From assembly GCA_030652335.1 (NCBI GenBank), contig JAUSAW010000007.1, forward strand, positions 82,427 to 146,426: a stretch of 64,000 nucleotides of DNA, given 5' to 3'. The notes beneath the pieces were generated by a model that saw nothing but the letters and a program-made list of their open reading frames with translations, had not been told where the DNA came from and did not search any database. The stretch is from Gammaproteobacteria bacterium. Its GTDB lineage: Bacteria; Pseudomonadota; Gammaproteobacteria; Francisellales; CACEW01. This document shows, piece after piece, positions 63,811 through 64,000 of the stretch (its first letter is position 1; the number at the start of each line of letters is the position of its first letter). The position numbers were made by a program, and so were the translations under genes.

Positions 63811-64000
63811 TTAGTTATTAAGAGCTGGATCCCCAGTCAAGTCGAGGACGACAACAGTGAATGAATACCCATTTAAAACGGCGCCCTCTCTAATAGCTTG
63901 CAGCTCCCTCTCAAATATAGCAGACAAAGGTTGAAAACTTGACCTAAGCTCTGCTGTAAACGCACTTTCGGCCATAAAATATGTAGCAGTTTGAACAGAT
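63811..64000 (-). CDS. C-terminal part of an unknown protein, cut by window edge
   Basis: An open frame on the minus strand from the window end to TAA at 63811-63813 (62 codons): reads SVQTATYFMAESAFTAELRS, then a helical segment FERELQAIREGAVLNGYSF and a final VVLDLTGDPALNN. No family recognised. It converges on the BtuF-like gene with 6 bp between. Whether it is a real gene depends on the sequence beyond the window. Confidence 0.5.
   Translation of the reverse strand, partial: SVQTATYFMAESAFTAELRSSFQPLSAIFERELQAIREGAVLNGYSFTVVVLDLTGDPALNN

Overview
The window reads as chromosome of a moderately AT-rich gammaproteobacterium with a host-associated lifestyle, most likely in or near the Legionellales (Legionella/Coxiella/Berkiella-like). 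The housekeeping blocks are classic gammaproteobacterial ones: pmbA, tamAB, ftsK, recA, yfgM-bamB-der, rluC-HAD, lepA-lepB-rnc-era, hrpA, xseA, comEC, ampD. The accessory genes are the eukaryotic-like kind that intracellular bacteria use as secreted effectors: Sel1 repeats, a Fic enzyme, an F-box-like protein, a Ulp1-like cysteine peptidase, a papain-like C-H-D protein and ankyrin-like fragments. No secretion-system gene lies in the window, so effector status and taxonomic placement are inferences.

Layout. 0-2.5 kb: a truncated ubiquinone-type hydroxylase and pmbA. 2.7-9.4 kb: a minus-strand run qseB/pmrA-like - qseC-like - tamA - tamB - TauE/SafE permease. 9.5-11.9 kb: ftsK. 11.9-22.7 kb: mixed accessory genes (F-box-like, Fic, HIT, FEN-type nuclease, nadB, PagL-like, APC permease, J-domain, large nucleotidyltransferase-like). 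22.8-30.6 kb: recA, yfgM-bamB-der, MFS, rluC and a HAD gene, with a small ankyrin-like gene inserted. 30.6-31.1 kb: an AT-rich non-coding stretch with two DnaA boxes. 31.5-34.1 kb: Rpn nuclease, dcd, mrp. 34.2-43.1 kb: three paralogous Sel1 genes, an IS5-family element and a fused mrp'/sel1' scar. 43.3-48.9 kb: lepA-lepB-rnc-era, split by two copies of a small-protein cassette. 49-64 kb: a papain-like protein, DUF2442, hrpA, xseA/DUF2062 divergent from comEC, the Ulp1-like gene, cinA, a CDF transporter, tdk, ampD, a BtuF-like protein and the tail of an unknown gene.

The main connecting thread is regulatory. Three accessory genes (two Sel1 genes at 36.6 and 41.0 kb and the ankyrin-like gene at 27.8 kb) share one promoter architecture: two YTTAAK hexamers separated by 5 bp, then exactly 10 bp, then a TAAAMT -10 hexamer. 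This is the PmrA-box pattern known from enterobacteria. The same window encodes a QseB/PmrA-type response regulator and its sensor kinase. PmrA is known to control Dot/Icm effectors in Legionella and Coxiella, so a local PmrA-like effector regulon is a testable reading.

The second thread is genome plasticity. The Sel1 block arose by tandem duplication that also carried parts of mrp and the lepA upstream region, was later trimmed by deletion, and took an IS in the TTAA core of a PmrA-like half-site. The rnc-era interval holds two copies of a 38-39 aa ORF + hairpin + approx. 95 aa hydrophobic Gly/Ala-rich ORF that match no family I recognise; they are the best candidates here for an undescribed system.
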